Below are positions 1-7,128 of a stretch of 10,807 nt of DNA, piece by piece. Below the pieces are notes generated by a model, which saw nothing but the letters and a program-made list of their open reading frames with translations, was not told the origin of the DNA and did no database searches. Position 1 is the first letter of the stretch; each line of letters begins with the position of its first letter. Made by a program: the position numbers and the translations under genes. Origin of the DNA: Treponema sp. (GTDB lineage: Bacteria > Spirochaetota > Spirochaetia > Treponematales > Treponemataceae); NCBI GenBank assembly GCA_017963165.1, contig JAGCTZ010000005.1, positions 1-10,807 on the forward strand. Reading direction: 5' to 3'.

Positions 1-1143
1 ACATGAAGGGATTGTTTCAAGGAAGGCTACAATTGGAGTAATCATAGAAAGGATAAGACATCCGAATGCACATCCCCAGATAGAAACTACAGAAGCGTTT
101 CTTGTGATTGCTACACATCCGATTGATTCACCGTAAGTTGTGTTTGGACATCCGCCGAACAAAGCTCCTGCCATAGAACCAATACCATCACCTAAAAGTG
201 TGCGGTTAAGACCCGGTTCTTTAAGGAGATCTTTTCCGACAATTGTAGAAAGGTTTTTGTGGTCTGCAATGTGTTCTGCAAATACAACGAATGCTACAGG
301 AACATACGCTGTAAAGAGTGTAAGAAGATAAGTTCCCGAGATTCCTTTTAATCCTTCTGCTCCTCCGAGCATGAATGTGAATGTTGGGAAAGAGAAGTAT
401 GAGCTGAACTTAGACCAGTCGAGTGATGTAAGGGCTGAATAGTTTATAACGATTAAGTTTGCGTTTCCGCTGAGCTTTCCGATTAATGCAAATACAGATG
501 CACAGATGTAACCTGCAAGAATACCCAAGATAAAAGGAATGAGTTTTCCCATCTTTTTACCGTATGTTGCAAAAAGCATTGTAACTGCGAGTGTTACGAG
601 TGCACAGAAAATTGCTATATAATAAGCTGCAGTGTGTCCTCCGTCTGCACCGATTACAGAAGCAACGTTAGACTTCATTGCATCTCCTACAGCGTTTCCT
701 GCAAGAGAAAGTCCGATGATTGCAACAGTTGGTCCGATGATTACCGGTGGCATTAATTTATTAATCCAGTCTACACCGCATGCCTTTACAATGATGGAAA
801 TGATTACGTATACGAGACCTGCCATTACAGCACCGATTATAAGTCCCCAGTATCCTATAACCATAGAAGCAGCGCCCGCAAAAGCAGTACACATTGAACC
901 GATGAACGCAAAAGAGCTTCCTAAAAAAACAGGGCTGGAACTCTTTGTAAACAATAAGTAAACAATAGATCCAACCCCTGCTCCAAATAATGCTGCTGAT
1001 GCTGAAAGTTCACATCCGCATGCTCCATTAATGATTGCTGGTACGGCAATTGTAGCCGCCATAATTGCTAAAAGCTGCTGTATTGCAAACAGAACAACTT
1101 TTCCAAGCTTTGGTTTGTCTTTGATTCCGTAAATCAAATCCAT
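1..1143 (-). CDS. uraA: Uracil permease, NCS2 family (3' end outside window)
   Basis: An open frame on the minus strand starts at ATG 1143 and runs off the left edge, giving 381 residues with the C-terminus missing. It is an NCS2 nucleobase:cation symporter that imports uracil across the inner membrane. The translation is almost entirely hydrophobic segments and contains GSSFAFIGS (UraA has GSSFAFISP), FAEHIADHKNLS and GGCPNTTYGESIGCVAITR. E290 (in AEH) and E339 (in TYGES) lie 49 residues apart, the same spacing as substrate-binding E241 and E290 of E. coli UraA. The numbering is about 49 higher than in E. coli because of extra residues upstream. An AAGGAG-type ribosome site lies 7 bases before the ATG. 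The gene is divergent from the oad operon. A xanthine or other nucleobase substrate cannot be excluded, but the signature is closest to uracil carriers. Confidence 0.9.
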   Translation of the reverse strand, partial: MDLIYGIKDKPKLGKVVLFAIQQLLAIMAATIAVPAIINGACGCELSASAALFGAGVGSIVYLLFTKSSSPVFLGSSFAFIGSMCTAFAGAASMVIGYWGLIIGAVMAGLVYVIISIIVKACGVDWINKLMPPVIIGPTVAIIGLSLAGNAVGDAMKSNVASVIGADGGHTAAYYIAIFCALVTLAVTMLFATYGKKMGKLIPFILGILAGYICASVFALIGKLSGNANLIVINYSALTSLDWSKFSSYFSFPTFTFMLGGAEGLKGISGTYLLTLFTAYVPVAFVVFAEHIADHKNLSTIVGKDLLKEPGLNRTLLGDGIGSMAGALFGGCPNTTYGESIGCVAITRNASVVSIWGCAFGCLILSMITPIVAFLETIPSC

Positions 1144-1175
1144 TTTCTTTACTCCTTCATTTTTCAGTTTTATTA

Positions 1176-1204
1176 ATTATATTCTGCTCTTGAATTATGA
1201 ACAA
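1176..1204 (-). promoter_or_regulatory. Promoter of uraA
   Basis: On the minus strand a -35 element TTGTTC (plus 1199-1204) and a consensus -10 TATAAT (plus 1176-1181) are separated by exactly 17 bases. The -10 lies about 33 bases before the uraA ATG, leaving a short leader of about 25 bases with the ribosome site. The sequence match is good. No operator or pyrimidine-responsive attenuator fits in so short a leader. Confidence 0.65.
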
Positions 1205-1266
1205 GTTTTTTTGTTTTGAATTTAAAAAAAATTTAAAGATTAATAAATTCTCCCTATCCCAAGTCG

Positions 1267-1295
1267 TTGAAATTTGGAAGAGTTTTCATTAATAT
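1267..1295 (+). promoter_or_regulatory. Promoter of the oadGAB operon
   Basis: TTGAAA (1267-1272) and TAATAT (1290-1295) are spaced by 17 bases, placing the transcription start near 1302 and giving a leader of about 40 bases before oadG. The leader holds a run of seven T and a strong GGAGGA ribosome site (1335-1340) just before the ATG. The -35 elements of this promoter and of divergent uraA are about 65 bp apart, so one regulator bound between them could affect both. I see no clear operator there. Confidence 0.55.
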
Positions 1296-1343
1296 AGTAA
1301 ACTGAATAAAAATTTTTTTGTTTTTAAAATTCGTGGAGGATAT

Positions 1344-1598
1344 ATGACTGGAATGTCAATAAACGAGATGCTTGGTCAAAGTGGATTGCTTACTTTGCTT
1401 GGTATGTGTGTCGTTTTCGGCTTTATCATCATTCTTATTGTTTGCATGAAGTTACTTCAGGTATTAGTTCATGCCTTTAAACTTGATCAGGATAAAACTG
1501 AACAGACAAATGGAACAGGAGCAGCCCCTGTTTCGAATAATGATGGTGCTGTAGTTGCAGCCATTGCCGCTGCCATTAAAACTAAGGAAGGTAAATAA
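1344..1598 (+). CDS. oadG: Oxaloacetate decarboxylase gamma subunit (sodium pump)
   Basis: An 84-residue protein, the usual size for OadG. It is the small membrane subunit that anchors the alpha subunit to the beta subunit and helps assemble the sodium-pumping decarboxylase. One membrane helix is visible at about residues 14-37 with the family pattern LLTLLGMCVVFGF. A polar linker rich in Thr, Asn and Gly follows (about 48-65), then a short amphipathic tail VVAAIAAAIK, typical of the family and expected to contact OadA. The His-rich zinc-binding tail described for enterobacterial OadG is absent. The start is fixed by GGAGGA a few bases upstream. It is the first gene of the operon and its stop is two bases before oadA. 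Similar gamma subunits serve methylmalonyl-CoA decarboxylases; the neighbouring alpha subunit decides for oxaloacetate. Confidence 0.9.
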   Translation: MTGMSINEMLGQSGLLTLLGMCVVFGFIIILIVCMKLLQVLVHAFKLDQDKTEQTNGTGAAPVSNNDGAVVAAIAAAIKTKEGK

Positions 1599-1600
1599 TT

Positions 1601-3646
1601 ATGTCTAAAAAAGTTGGAATTTCTGAACTTGTAATCCGTGATGCTCATCAGAGTCTTCACGCAACACGTATGACAACAGCTGATATGCTGCCTGCTTGTC
1701 CTATGCTCGATAAAATCGGTTATAAATTTGTAGAAGGATGGGGTGGTGCAACATACGATTCATGTATCCGCTTCCTTAATGAAGATCCATGGGATCGCCT
1801 TCGAAAACTCCACGCAGCAATGCCTAACACAAAAATCATGATGCTCCTTCGCGCACAGAACCTCCTCGGCTACCGTCACTATGCTGATGATGTAGTACAG
1901 AAGTTCGTAGAAACAGCTGCCAAAAACGGTATTGACTGTTTCCGTATTTTTGATGCTTGTAACGACCCTCGTAATATGGAATGTGCTACTAAAGCCGCTA
2001 AAAAATCAGGCAAGCACGTTCAGATGGCAATTTCTTATGCCGTAACTCCATATCATACTATAGAAAAATATGCAGAACTTGCAAAAACATATGCAGACTT
2101 CGGTGCAGATTCTATCTGTATTAAAGATATGTCCGGTCTTTTAAAACCTTATGCCGCTTACGACCTTGTAAAGGCAATCAAGGCAAAGGTTGATCTTCCT
2201 GTAGAAATCCATACACACGCAACAACAGGTCTTTCTGTTGCAACATTGCTCAAGGGTGCAGAAGCCGGAGCTGACTGGCTCGACACTGCAATCTCTTCTA
2301 TGTCTATGGGAACTTCTCATTCTCCAACAGAAACAATCGTAGAAATGCTTAAAGGTACGGACATGGATACAGGTCTTGATACTTCTGCGTTGCTCGAAAT
2401 CGCTGCTTACTTCCGCGAAGTACGCAAGCATTATTCTTCACTTGAATCATCATTCCTTGGAGCAGATACACGTATTCTTCTTTCTCAGGTTCCTGGCGGT
2501 ATGCTTTCTAACCTCGAAAGTCAGCTCAAGCAGCAGAATGCGGGCGACAAGATGGACGAAGTTCTTGCTGAACTTCCACGCGTTCACAAAGACGCAGGTT
2601 ATGTTCCACTTGTAACTCCAACATCACAGATTGTAGGAACTCAGGCTGTTATGAACGTTCTTATGGGACGCTACACAACAATGACTCAGGATTTCCGTAA
2701 TTTGATTACAGGTAAGTTTGGTGCATTGCCAGCCGAAGCAAATGCTGACCTTGTAAAGAAGGCTTTGGAACAGAACGGAATGGAAAAGGTAATGACCTGC
2801 CGTCCTGCCGACGAAATCCCTAACGAATGGGACAAGATGGTAGAAGAAGCTAAGAAGGCCGGCGGTAACGGTTCTGATGAAGATGTTCTTACTTATGCAA
2901 TGTTCCCTAACGTAGCACCAAAATTCTTTGCTGAACGTGCTAAAGGCCCTGTTGATGCAGCAAGCACATTTGCTAAGAAAGAAGCTCCTGCTTCTACAGG
3001 TTCTGCCGGTGGTTCTTACACAGTAAACGTAAACGGAACTTCTTATAACGTAACTGCAAATGGTGACAATATCACAGTAAACGGACAGTCTTACAATGTA
3101 ACATTCGGTGCTGCTTCGGCTTCAGCTGCTCCTGCCGCTGTTGTAACAGGTGGTGCTGATGTTCCTTCTCCTGTAGCAGGTACTATTCTTAAACACGTAG
3201 TTTCAGACGGTGCTCAGGTTAAAAAAGGCGACACTGTAATCATGATTGAATCTATGAAGATGGAACTCGAAGTAAAAGCTCCTGAATCTGGAAAGATTTC
3301 TTTTGTATGTAAGACAGGCGACCAGGTACAGGCCGGACAGAAGCTTGCAACTTTGGGTGGTGTTGTTCAGGCAGCTCCAGCTGCTGCTCCATCTCCAGCT
3401 CCTGCAGCTGCCGCTACTTCTACTGCCAGCGGAAGTGGAAAAGCCGTACCCGCTCCTGTTGCAGGTACTCTTTTGAGATACGCTGTTTCAGAAGGTGCAC
3501 AGGTTCAGCCGGATACAACAATCATCATCATTGAATCTATGAAGATGGAACTCGAAATTAAAGCTGGTGCTGCCGGTAAGGTTCACTTTATTGCCCAGAC
3601 AGGTGCACAGATTGCACAGGGACAGACTGTAGCTCAGATTCAGTAA
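1601..3646 (+). CDS. oadA: Oxaloacetate decarboxylase alpha subunit with two biotinyl domains
   Basis: 681 residues; the usual OadA is about 590-600. It transfers the carboxyl group of oxaloacetate to biotin, releasing pyruvate; carboxybiotin is then decarboxylated at OadB. The carboxyltransferase TIM barrel fills about residues 5-265: D14 in IRDAHQS, H204 and H206 in IHTHATTG as metal ligands, and K175 in CIKDMSG at the position of the carboxylated lysine of pyruvate carboxylase. The conserved carboxylase domain continues to about 465. At 475-501 a short strand motif occurs twice (VNVNGTSYNVT, ITVNGQSYNVT). Two biotinyl domains follow, about 519-584 and 614-681, each with ESMKMELE; the biotin lysines are K553 and K648, exactly 95 residues apart. 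Ala/Pro-rich linkers precede each. An AAGGAAGG ribosome site lies at the end of oadG. LLRGQN is LLRAQN here. The second domain occupies the normal C-terminal position, so the first is the extra copy. Confidence 0.95.
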   Translation: MSKKVGISELVIRDAHQSLHATRMTTADMLPACPMLDKIGYKFVEGWGGATYDSCIRFLNEDPWDRLRKLHAAMPNTKIMMLLRAQNLLGYRHYADDVVQKFVETAAKNGIDCFRIFDACNDPRNMECATKAAKKSGKHVQMAISYAVTPYHTIEKYAELAKTYADFGADSICIKDMSGLLKPYAAYDLVKAIKAKVDLPVEIHTHATTGLSVATLLKGAEAGADWLDTAISSMSMGTSHSPTETIVEMLKGTDMDTGLDTSALLEIAAYFREVRKHYSSLESSFLGADTRILLSQVPGGMLSNLESQLKQQNAGDKMDEVLAELPRVHKDAGYVPLVTPTSQIVGTQAVMNVLMGRYTTMTQDFRNLITGKFGALPAEANADLVKKALEQNGMEKVMTCRPADEIPNEWDKMVEEAKKAGGNGSDEDVLTYAMFPNVAPKFFAERAKGPVDAASTFAKKEAPASTGSAGGSYTVNVNGTSYNVTANGDNITVNGQSYNVTFGAASASAAPAAVVTGGADVPSPVAGTILKHVVSDGAQVKKGDTVIMIESMKMELEVKAPESGKISFVCKTGDQVQAGQKLATLGGVVQAAPAAAPSPAPAAAATSTASGSGKAVPAPVAGTLLRYAVSEGAQVQPDTTIIIIESMKMELEIKAGAAGKVHFIAQTGAQIAQGQTVAQIQ

Positions 3647-3652
3647 CACAGA

Positions 3653-3678
3653 TTACGCAGTCCCAAGGGATTGCGTAA
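3653..3678 (+). promoter_or_regulatory. Hairpin between oadA and oadB
   Basis: TTACGCAGTCCC (3653-3664) and GGGATTGCGTAA (3667-3678) are complementary over 12 positions, with one G-U pair when read as RNA and a two-base AA between the arms. In practice the closing C-G pair opens to a CAAG tetraloop with an 11-bp stem. It starts 6 bases after the oadA stop and ends 25 bases before the oadB ATG. No U-tract follows, so it is not a canonical intrinsic terminator. A role in partial termination, 3'-end protection or processing that sets the A:B ratio is an inference. Confidence 0.6.
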
Positions 3679-3703
3679 AAATGATACTGATAAGGAAAAC
3701 AAT

Positions 3704-5164
3704 ATGGACACAGAATTAAATAAAATAAAAAAGAATAATTTTAAGATTTTCAGAACAACAGCAATTGTATGTTTGTTCGCACTTGCTCTTTCTTTTGCAG
3801 GATGCGGTAAAAAAGCAGGCGCTTCAACTGCTTCTTCTGCAACACAGACAGAAAGCATCGGCGATAAAATAATTGCTAATTCAGAAAATGTACCGCGTAT
3901 TTCTATTGAACACTTCCTTACAAACTTATGGAAGAATACCGGTATCTATAAAATGATTCATAACGATACACCGGAAGAAGCAAGACTTGCAGAAGAAAGC
4001 AAGAAAGCCGTAGAAGCTGAAAAGGAAAGACAGGCAGAACTTGCCCAGCAGCAGCTTATTGATGAGCCTGTAGAAGGATGGAAAAAACTTGTTATGCTTG
4101 CCATCGGATTCTTAATTGTATTCCTTGGTGCAGCTAAAGGCTTTGAACCTCTTCTTCTTATTCCAATCGGATTTGGTACAATTCTTGTAAATATTCCTGG
4201 TGCCGGAATGGGTAACGGTCCTGACGGTATGCTCCATATCATCTATAACGCAGGTGTTGGAAACGAATTCTTCCCTATGCTCATCTTTATGGGTATTGGT
4301 GCTATGACAGACTTTGGACCTCTTATTGCAAATCCAAAATCAGCATTGCTCGGTGGTGCTGCACAGTTTGGTGTATTCGCTACATTGTTCGGTGTTGCAG
4401 TTATGAACTTTATTGATGGAATTGATTATACAATGCTTCAGGCTTCTGCAATCGCTATCATCGGTGGTGCAGACGGTCCTACATCAATTTACGTTTCTGC
4501 AAAGCTTGCTCCTACAATGATGGCGGTAATCGCGGTTGCGGCCTATTCTTACATGGCCCTCGTACCTATGATTCAGCCTCCAATTATGAAGCTTTTGACA
4601 ACTAAGAAAGAACGCCAGATTAAGATGAAGCAGCTTCGTCCTGTTTCTAAAGCAGAAAAGGTTTTATTCCCTCTCATGCTTTTAGTAATCACAACACTCC
4701 TTCTTCCACCTGCAGCTCCACTTATCGGTATGCTTGCATTCGGAAACTTTATTAAGGAAATCGGATGTGTTCAGCGTCTTTCTAAAACTGTAGAAAATGA
4801 ATTGATGAACATCGTATCTATTCTCTTGTCTTTGGGCGTTGGTTCTCAGATGACACCTGAAAAGATTATGAACTTAAACTCTGCGGGAATCATCGTTCTT
4901 GGTCTTATTGCCTTCTGTATTGCAACTGCTGCAGGTCTTTTAATGGCAAAGCTTATGAATGTATTCTTAAAGGAAAAAATCAATCCACTTATCGGTTCTG
5001 CCGGTGTATCAGCTGTACCAATGGCTGCCCGTGTAGCCAACAAAGTTGGTATGTCAGAGGATCCTACAAACTTCCTTTTGATGCACGCTATGGGACCAAA
5101 CGTTTCGGGAGTTATCGGTACAGCAATTGCCGCCGGAGTTTTTATTGCAACTTACGGAATGTGA
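3704..5164 (+). CDS. oadB: Oxaloacetate decarboxylase beta subunit, sodium-translocating, extended N-terminus
   Basis: 486 residues from ATG 3704, chosen because AAGGA (3692-3696) lies 7 bases upstream. An in-frame TTG at 3671 lacks a spaced ribosome site and lies inside the preceding hairpin. OadB decarboxylates carboxybiotin in the membrane and exports sodium. Residues shown to matter in Klebsiella OadB are all present at a constant offset of 54: D257 (GGADGPT), Y283, N427, G431, S436 and R443 ([17 protein letters not shown]). The core is typical, from [13 protein letters not shown] onward. The N-terminus is not: a Lys-rich start, a hydrophobic stretch and a lipobox-like LSFAGC with C34 resemble a lipoprotein signal peptide, followed by a Ser/Thr linker. 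After the family motif [15 protein letters not shown], a charged Glu/Lys/Gln-rich stretch (86-125), probably helical, comes before the first core membrane helix. The enzyme assignment is firm; processing as a lipoprotein is unproven. Confidence 0.94.
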   Translation: MDTELNKIKKNNFKIFRTTAIVCLFALALSFAGCGKKAGASTASSATQTESIGDKIIANSENVPRISIEHFLTNLWKNTGIYKMIHNDTPEEARLAEESKKAVEAEKERQAELAQQQLIDEPVEGWKKLVMLAIGFLIVFLGAAKGFEPLLLIPIGFGTILVNIPGAGMGNGPDGMLHIIYNAGVGNEFFPMLIFMGIGAMTDFGPLIANPKSALLGGAAQFGVFATLFGVAVMNFIDGIDYTMLQASAIAIIGGADGPTSIYVSAKLAPTMMAVIAVAAYSYMALVPMIQPPIMKLLTTKKERQIKMKQLRPVSKAEKVLFPLMLLVITTLLLPPAAPLIGMLAFGNFIKEIGCVQRLSKTVENELMNIVSILLSLGVGSQMTPEKIMNLNSAGIIVLGLIAFCIATAAGLLMAKLMNVFLKEKINPLIGSAGVSAVPMAARVANKVGMSEDPTNFLLMHAMGPNVSGVIGTAIAAGVFIATYGM

Positions 5165-5172
5165 TATATAAT
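5145..5172 (+). promoter_or_regulatory. Possible internal promoter for parE
   Basis: TTGCAA (5145-5150) lies in the last codons of oadB and TATAAT (5167-5172) lies just after its stop, 16 bases apart. A start near 5179 would make ATG 5182 practically leaderless but give ATG 5194 a short leader with GGGTGGG as a weak ribosome site. This supports 5194 as the parE start and suggests parE can be transcribed apart from oadGAB. The surrounding sequence is so AT-rich that a chance TATAAT is possible. Confidence 0.4.
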
Positions 5173-5193
5173 TAATATATAATGGGTGGGAAA

Positions 5194-7086
5194 ATGGCAA
5201 CTAAAACAACTTCTTCTAAAGCAGCAGCTAAACCAAAAACAACAAAGGCTGCTGTATATGACGAAAACAGTATTCAGCATCTCGAAGGGCTTGAACACAT
5301 CAGACTTAGACCTGGTATGTACATCGGCTCTTTGGGAGACGGTTCCAACGAAAACGACGGTATTTACATCCTCTTTAAAGAAGGTATTGATAACTCTGTA
5401 GATGAATTTTCTCAGGGCTTTGGTAAAAAAATCGATATCGAAATTAAAGACGGCCGTGTAAAAATCCGTGACTATGGACGCGGTATTCCTCTTGGAAAAC
5501 TTGAAGACTGTGTAAGTAATGTAAATACAGGTGCCAAATACAATAACTCGGTATTTAAACAGGCCATTGGTATGAACGGTGTTGGTATTAAAGCTACCAA
5601 TGCTCTTTCTTCATACTTCCGTGCTGCTTCTATCCGCGACGGGAAAATGGCTGTAGTTGAATATAAAAAGGGTGAAAAGATTTCGGGCAAAACAGGAAAT
5701 GCAAAGCCTGGAACACCTAACGGAACCTACCTTGAATTTGAACCGGATAAAGAGCTTTTTGGAAAATATAATTTCAACATGGAATATATCGAAAAGCGCT
5801 TGTGGAATTATGCTTACTTAAATCCGGGACTCCTTTTAAAATGCAACGGAAAAGAATATCTTAGTCAGAACGGAATTCAGGACCTTCTTTTGAATGAGAT
5901 GGGCGGTGTTGATAAGAGCCTATATAATCTCTTTTCATACAAGGGTGAAAATCTTGAATATGTTTTGACTCACGGTGCTTCTCTTGATAAATATGTTTAT
6001 TCATTTGTAAACGGTCAGAGTACAGAAGACGGTGGTACTCATGTTACAGCCTTCCTCGACGGTTTTACAAAGGGCGTAAACGATTTTTATAAAAAAGAAT
6101 ATGATATTAAGGACGTTACAAGCGGATTATATGTTGCTTTAAAAATCGGGCTTGATAATCCGATGTTCACATCTCAGACAAAGAACAAGCTTGGAAACGT
6201 AGAAATCCGTGCTCCTATTATCAAACAGGTTCAGATTGCAGTAGATGACTGGCTTCGTCATAATCCTGATATTGCCGGCGTACTCGAAGAAAAGATAATC
6301 AAAAACCAGAAGGCTAGAGCAGAAATCAATAACGTTACAGACAAACAGATTAAGGCTGCAGAAAAATCTGTAATGATGAAAATTCCAAAGCTCAAGGATT
6401 GCCGCTATCATCTTCAGGACGGTGAAAAGGGTGCAAACTCTATGATCTTTATTACCGAGGGTGATTCTGCGACTGGTTCAATGGTAGGAAGCCGCGATGT
6501 TTCTTATCAGGCAATCTTCAGCTTGAGAGGTAAGCCTGAAAATATGTACGGTCATAAAAAATCGGCTCTCTTTGAAAACGAAGAATTAAAGAACCTTACC
6601 TTCAGCCTTGGAATTCAAAAGGGTGTTGAAGATTTAAGATTCGATAAAATCATTATTGCAACCGATGCCGATAACGACGGATACCACATCAGAAATCTTG
6701 TAATGACATATCTTCTTTTGTATTTTGAAGAGCTCGTTCTTACAGGCCATGTATATATTCTCGAAACTCCTTTGTTCCGTGTAAGAAACAAGCAGAAGAC
6801 TGTTTACTGTTATTCGGAAGAAAGCCGCGACAAAGAGCTTGAAAAAATGCGTGGTGCAGAGGTTACCCGATTCAAGGGACTTGGAGAAATCAACCCTTCT
6901 GAATTCGGCCAGTTTATTTTCCCCCGTAAGGAAGATGAAAGTGAAGATAAGGGAATGCATTTAACTCCGGTTACAATCCAGACTCTTAAAAATGTTCCAG
7001 AGGTTCTTAAATTCTACATGGGTAAAAATACACCGGAACGCAAGGACTACATTGTTCATCACCTTGCAGCAGAAATCGACGCATAG
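5194..7086 (+). CDS. parE: DNA topoisomerase IV subunit B (Bacteroidetes/spirochaete type)
   Basis: 630 residues from ATG 5194; an in-frame ATG at 5182 has no ribosome site. This is the ATPase and TOPRIM subunit of a type IIA topoisomerase, which with ParC decatenates and relaxes DNA. GHKL ATPase motifs: LRPGMYIG (38-45), catalytic E63 and N67 in KEGIDNSVDE, RDYGRGIPLG, and the lid GMNGVGIKATNALS. The transducer QTK loop is Q328-K330. TOPRIM: E422 in TEGDSATGS, SLRGKPENMYG, D491/D493/D495 in TDADNDG, and RFKGLGE. The wording of these motifs, plus TPLFRVRNK, VYCYSEES and FYMGKNTPER, matches Bacteroidetes ParE rather than GyrB or enterobacterial ParE. An N-terminal tail of about 20 residues is rich in Lys, Ala and Thr and precedes the ATPase domain. 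No parC is adjacent. Automated annotation could label it gyrB. Confidence 0.9.
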   Translation: MATKTTSSKAAAKPKTTKAAVYDENSIQHLEGLEHIRLRPGMYIGSLGDGSNENDGIYILFKEGIDNSVDEFSQGFGKKIDIEIKDGRVKIRDYGRGIPLGKLEDCVSNVNTGAKYNNSVFKQAIGMNGVGIKATNALSSYFRAASIRDGKMAVVEYKKGEKISGKTGNAKPGTPNGTYLEFEPDKELFGKYNFNMEYIEKRLWNYAYLNPGLLLKCNGKEYLSQNGIQDLLLNEMGGVDKSLYNLFSYKGENLEYVLTHGASLDKYVYSFVNGQSTEDGGTHVTAFLDGFTKGVNDFYKKEYDIKDVTSGLYVALKIGLDNPMFTSQTKNKLGNVEIRAPIIKQVQIAVDDWLRHNPDIAGVLEEKIIKNQKARAEINNVTDKQIKAAEKSVMMKIPKLKDCRYHLQDGEKGANSMIFITEGDSATGSMVGSRDVSYQAIFSLRGKPENMYGHKKSALFENEELKNLTFSLGIQKGVEDLRFDKIIIATDADNDGYHIRNLVMTYLLLYFEELVLTGHVYILETPLFRVRNKQKTVYCYSEESRDKELEKMRGAEVTRFKGLGEINPSEFGQFIFPRKEDESEDKGMHLTPVTIQTLKNVPEVLKFYMGKNTPERKDYIVHHLAAEIDA

Positions 7087-7128
7087 CTTTGCTTCGAAAA
7101 ACGGATTAAAAAGAGTTTAAAAAAGTAC

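Noticed and set aside
140..961. Plus-strand ORFs at 140-331 and 632-961
   Set aside because: They are antisense to the continuous uraA frame on the minus strand, have no ribosome site, and encode no recognisable protein.
3653..3690. Intrinsic terminator after oadA
   Set aside because: The hairpin is strong, but the bases after it are A-rich with no U-run, and oadB must be expressed with oadA.
3671..3703. TTG at 3671 as the oadB start
   Set aside because: The AAGGGA before it directly abuts the codon and is part of the hairpin; ATG 3704 has a properly spaced AAGGA and begins a typical Lys-rich signal-like N-terminus.
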